A DNA stretch of 38,184 bases, taken from contig CAZPVS010000009.1 of assembly GCA_964590315.1 (NCBI GenBank), positions 1-38,184 of the forward strand, given 5' to 3'. This stretch comes from JALRHH01 sp964590315 (lineage in GTDB: Bacteria; Patescibacteriota; Saccharimonadia; Saccharimonadales; JALRHH01). Positions 37,163 to 38,184 of this stretch are shown here, piece after piece (positions within the stretch are counted from its first letter, which is position 1; each line of letters starts with the position of its first letter). The notes under the pieces were generated by a model. It did no database searches and had not been told where the DNA came from. It worked only from the letters and a program-made list of their open reading frames with translations. The translations under genes were made by a program, and so were the position numbers.

Positions 37163-38184
37163 TTGAACAACTGAAAACCCTCCGCGAGTTTGTGGAGGCC
37201 TACAGCCCCAGCCGGAACCCGTCCGGCGCTGAAGCCCTCACTGCTCTCACCAAGCTTGAAGCAATGGTGGGGGAGCAGGAGCCGGTGGCGTGGCGCGTAC
37301 ACCCGTTTGATTACGGTATTGGGCATGAAGGCGTTTATGCAACGACACACCTGACGCAACAGCGGGACGCATGGCTGCGCAAAGGGTGGAATGTTGAGTC
37401 GCTCTACACCGCCGCCCCGGTAGCCCAGCAGCAAGAGCCGGTGAAGCCGTGTTGCATGAACTTTGCAGCGGGCACTAACTGCTTCAGCGACCCTCGAATT
37501 GACTGCCCTCACCTACCCCCGGTAGCCCAGCAATACGAAGCCGGTGACATGGCCTCTGCCGCCGCGCAGGGGTTCCGGGATGGCGTGGCGAGTGTGACGC
37601 AGCAGGAGCCGGTGGCGTGGGCCATGCCAAAAGGCGACGGCACTTTCATCGACGTAATCACACCAGCAGAGCACGCCCGTGACGAAGGCAGCTACACCGT
37701 GCCTTTGTTCGCACACCCGGTAGCCCAGCAGCCGCAGGCCGAGCCACGCAAAGCAGATGTGGCACGCACATGCCCGTTTTGCAATGAAGAATGGGTAGAG
37801 CAGCCGCAGGCCCGCCCCGACTTCACAGATGAATGGACCGGCTACCTGAAGGACGGCGAGACACCTTTTGAGCGATTCCTCCGTGAGCGTAAGGACTTGA
37901 ACGCTCTGACCAAACTGTACCAGCGAGTGCTTGAGGAAAACGAACGACTCAAGGCACAGCAGCCGCAGGCCGAGCCTGATATTCACGAAGCACAGGGGCA
38001 GATTGAGTTTTTGGACAAGAAAAACAATGCGCTGTCGGCAGCAATTCGCAAGGTCATGGCTAGGCTTGCCGATCTGCTGGACGAAGATCAATTCAAAGAG
38101 ATTGAGGAAATCGTTTCGTTCGCTGGCGTGCAGCCGCAGGCCGAGGCGGTGCCTCTCACTCATGTGCTGGTGCCGGTTGATGAG
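37159..38184 (+). CDS. Modular EPVAW repeat protein (3' end outside window)
   Basis: 342 codons are open to the window end with no stop. Repeated modules: QEPVAW twice (about residues 40 and 151), PVAQQ four times, QPQA four to five times. One region has GDMASAAAQGFRDGVAS, shared with the MazG-like protein at 10171. CPFCNEEW may be a zinc knuckle, and a late segment is coiled coil (LEENERLKAQQ). Mosaic proteins of this style are frequent in phage accessory regions; function unknown. Confidence 0.82.
   Translation, partial: MIEQLKTLREFVEAYSPSRNPSGAEALTALTKLEAMVGEQEPVAWRVHPFDYGIGHEGVYATTHLTQQRDAWLRKGWNVESLYTAAPVAQQQEPVKPCCMNFAAGTNCFSDPRIDCPHLPPVAQQYEAGDMASAAAQGFRDGVASVTQQEPVAWAMPKGDGTFIDVITPAEHARDEGSYTVPLFAHPVAQQPQAEPRKADVARTCPFCNEEWVEQPQARPDFTDEWTGYLKDGETPFERFLRERKDLNALTKLYQRVLEENERLKAQQPQAEPDIHEAQGQIEFLDKKNNALSAAIRKVMARLADLLDEDQFKEIEEIVSFAGVQPQAEAVPLTHVLVPVDE

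Overview
The window looks like about 38 kb of a tailed-phage genome (or an intact prophage segment). It is GC-rich, nearly every base is coding, and genes overlap by ATGA, GTGA or TGATG junctions. Content is typical of phage: a giant polyvalent protein, Erf recombinase, YqaJ-type exonuclease, SSB, DnaC-like loader, DUF1064/DUF1364/DUF1367 proteins, ThyA and a tRNA. The host is probably a GC-rich beta- or gammaproteobacterium (Burkholderiales-like by protein style), but this is inference and no sequence here fixes it. I see no integrase, terminase, portal or capsid gene.

Layout. (1) 1-7328, plus: the 3' part of a more than 2,430-residue polyvalent protein with several ADP-ribosyltransferase-like modules. 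(2) 7302-16506, minus: a recombination and nucleotide-metabolism block. In transcription order it holds a coiled-coil protein, Erf, exonuclease, two small proteins, SSB, HNH protein, three small or membrane proteins including an SPFH lipoprotein, a MazG-like protein, unknown proteins and RdgC, ending in small membrane proteins. (3) 16602-18450, minus: a non-coding locus with one clear tRNA-Gln(TTG) inside a chain of hairpins and tRNA-like cloverleaves. The chain is punctuated by 11 strictly alternating copies of the complementary heptamers CTTGATG and CATCAAG. (4) 18742-23688, plus: replication and late-early block with a winged-helix protein, replication protein, DnaC-like loader, DUF1367, HU, DUF1064 nuclease, zinc-finger protein, HslV-like Ntn hydrolase and DUF1364. 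(5) 23654-30825, minus: ThyA, a homing-type HNH gene and many small unknown genes. (6) 30826-31583: a divergent regulatory region with a strongly structured, apparently plus-strand RNA that includes a 9-bp pseudoknot. (7) 31584-38184, plus: small accessory genes including a SpoT-like HD hydrolase, a Rap1a/Tai-like secreted protein and a lipoprotein. It ends in a modular repeat protein cut by the window edge.

How it fits together. Blocks 2, 4 and 5 supply replication, recombination and dTMP synthesis. The blocks appear to share one regulatory code. A 13-bp A/T-core motif close to CAACTTTTTGTTG recurs at nine promoter-like sites, at two fixed distances from the -10 box (directly abutting TACACT/TACAGT, or 7 bp before CAATAAT). 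The two non-coding loci (16.6-18.4 kb and 30.9-31.4 kb) and this shared operator are the least explained and most interesting features. Family assignments were made by eye without database searches.
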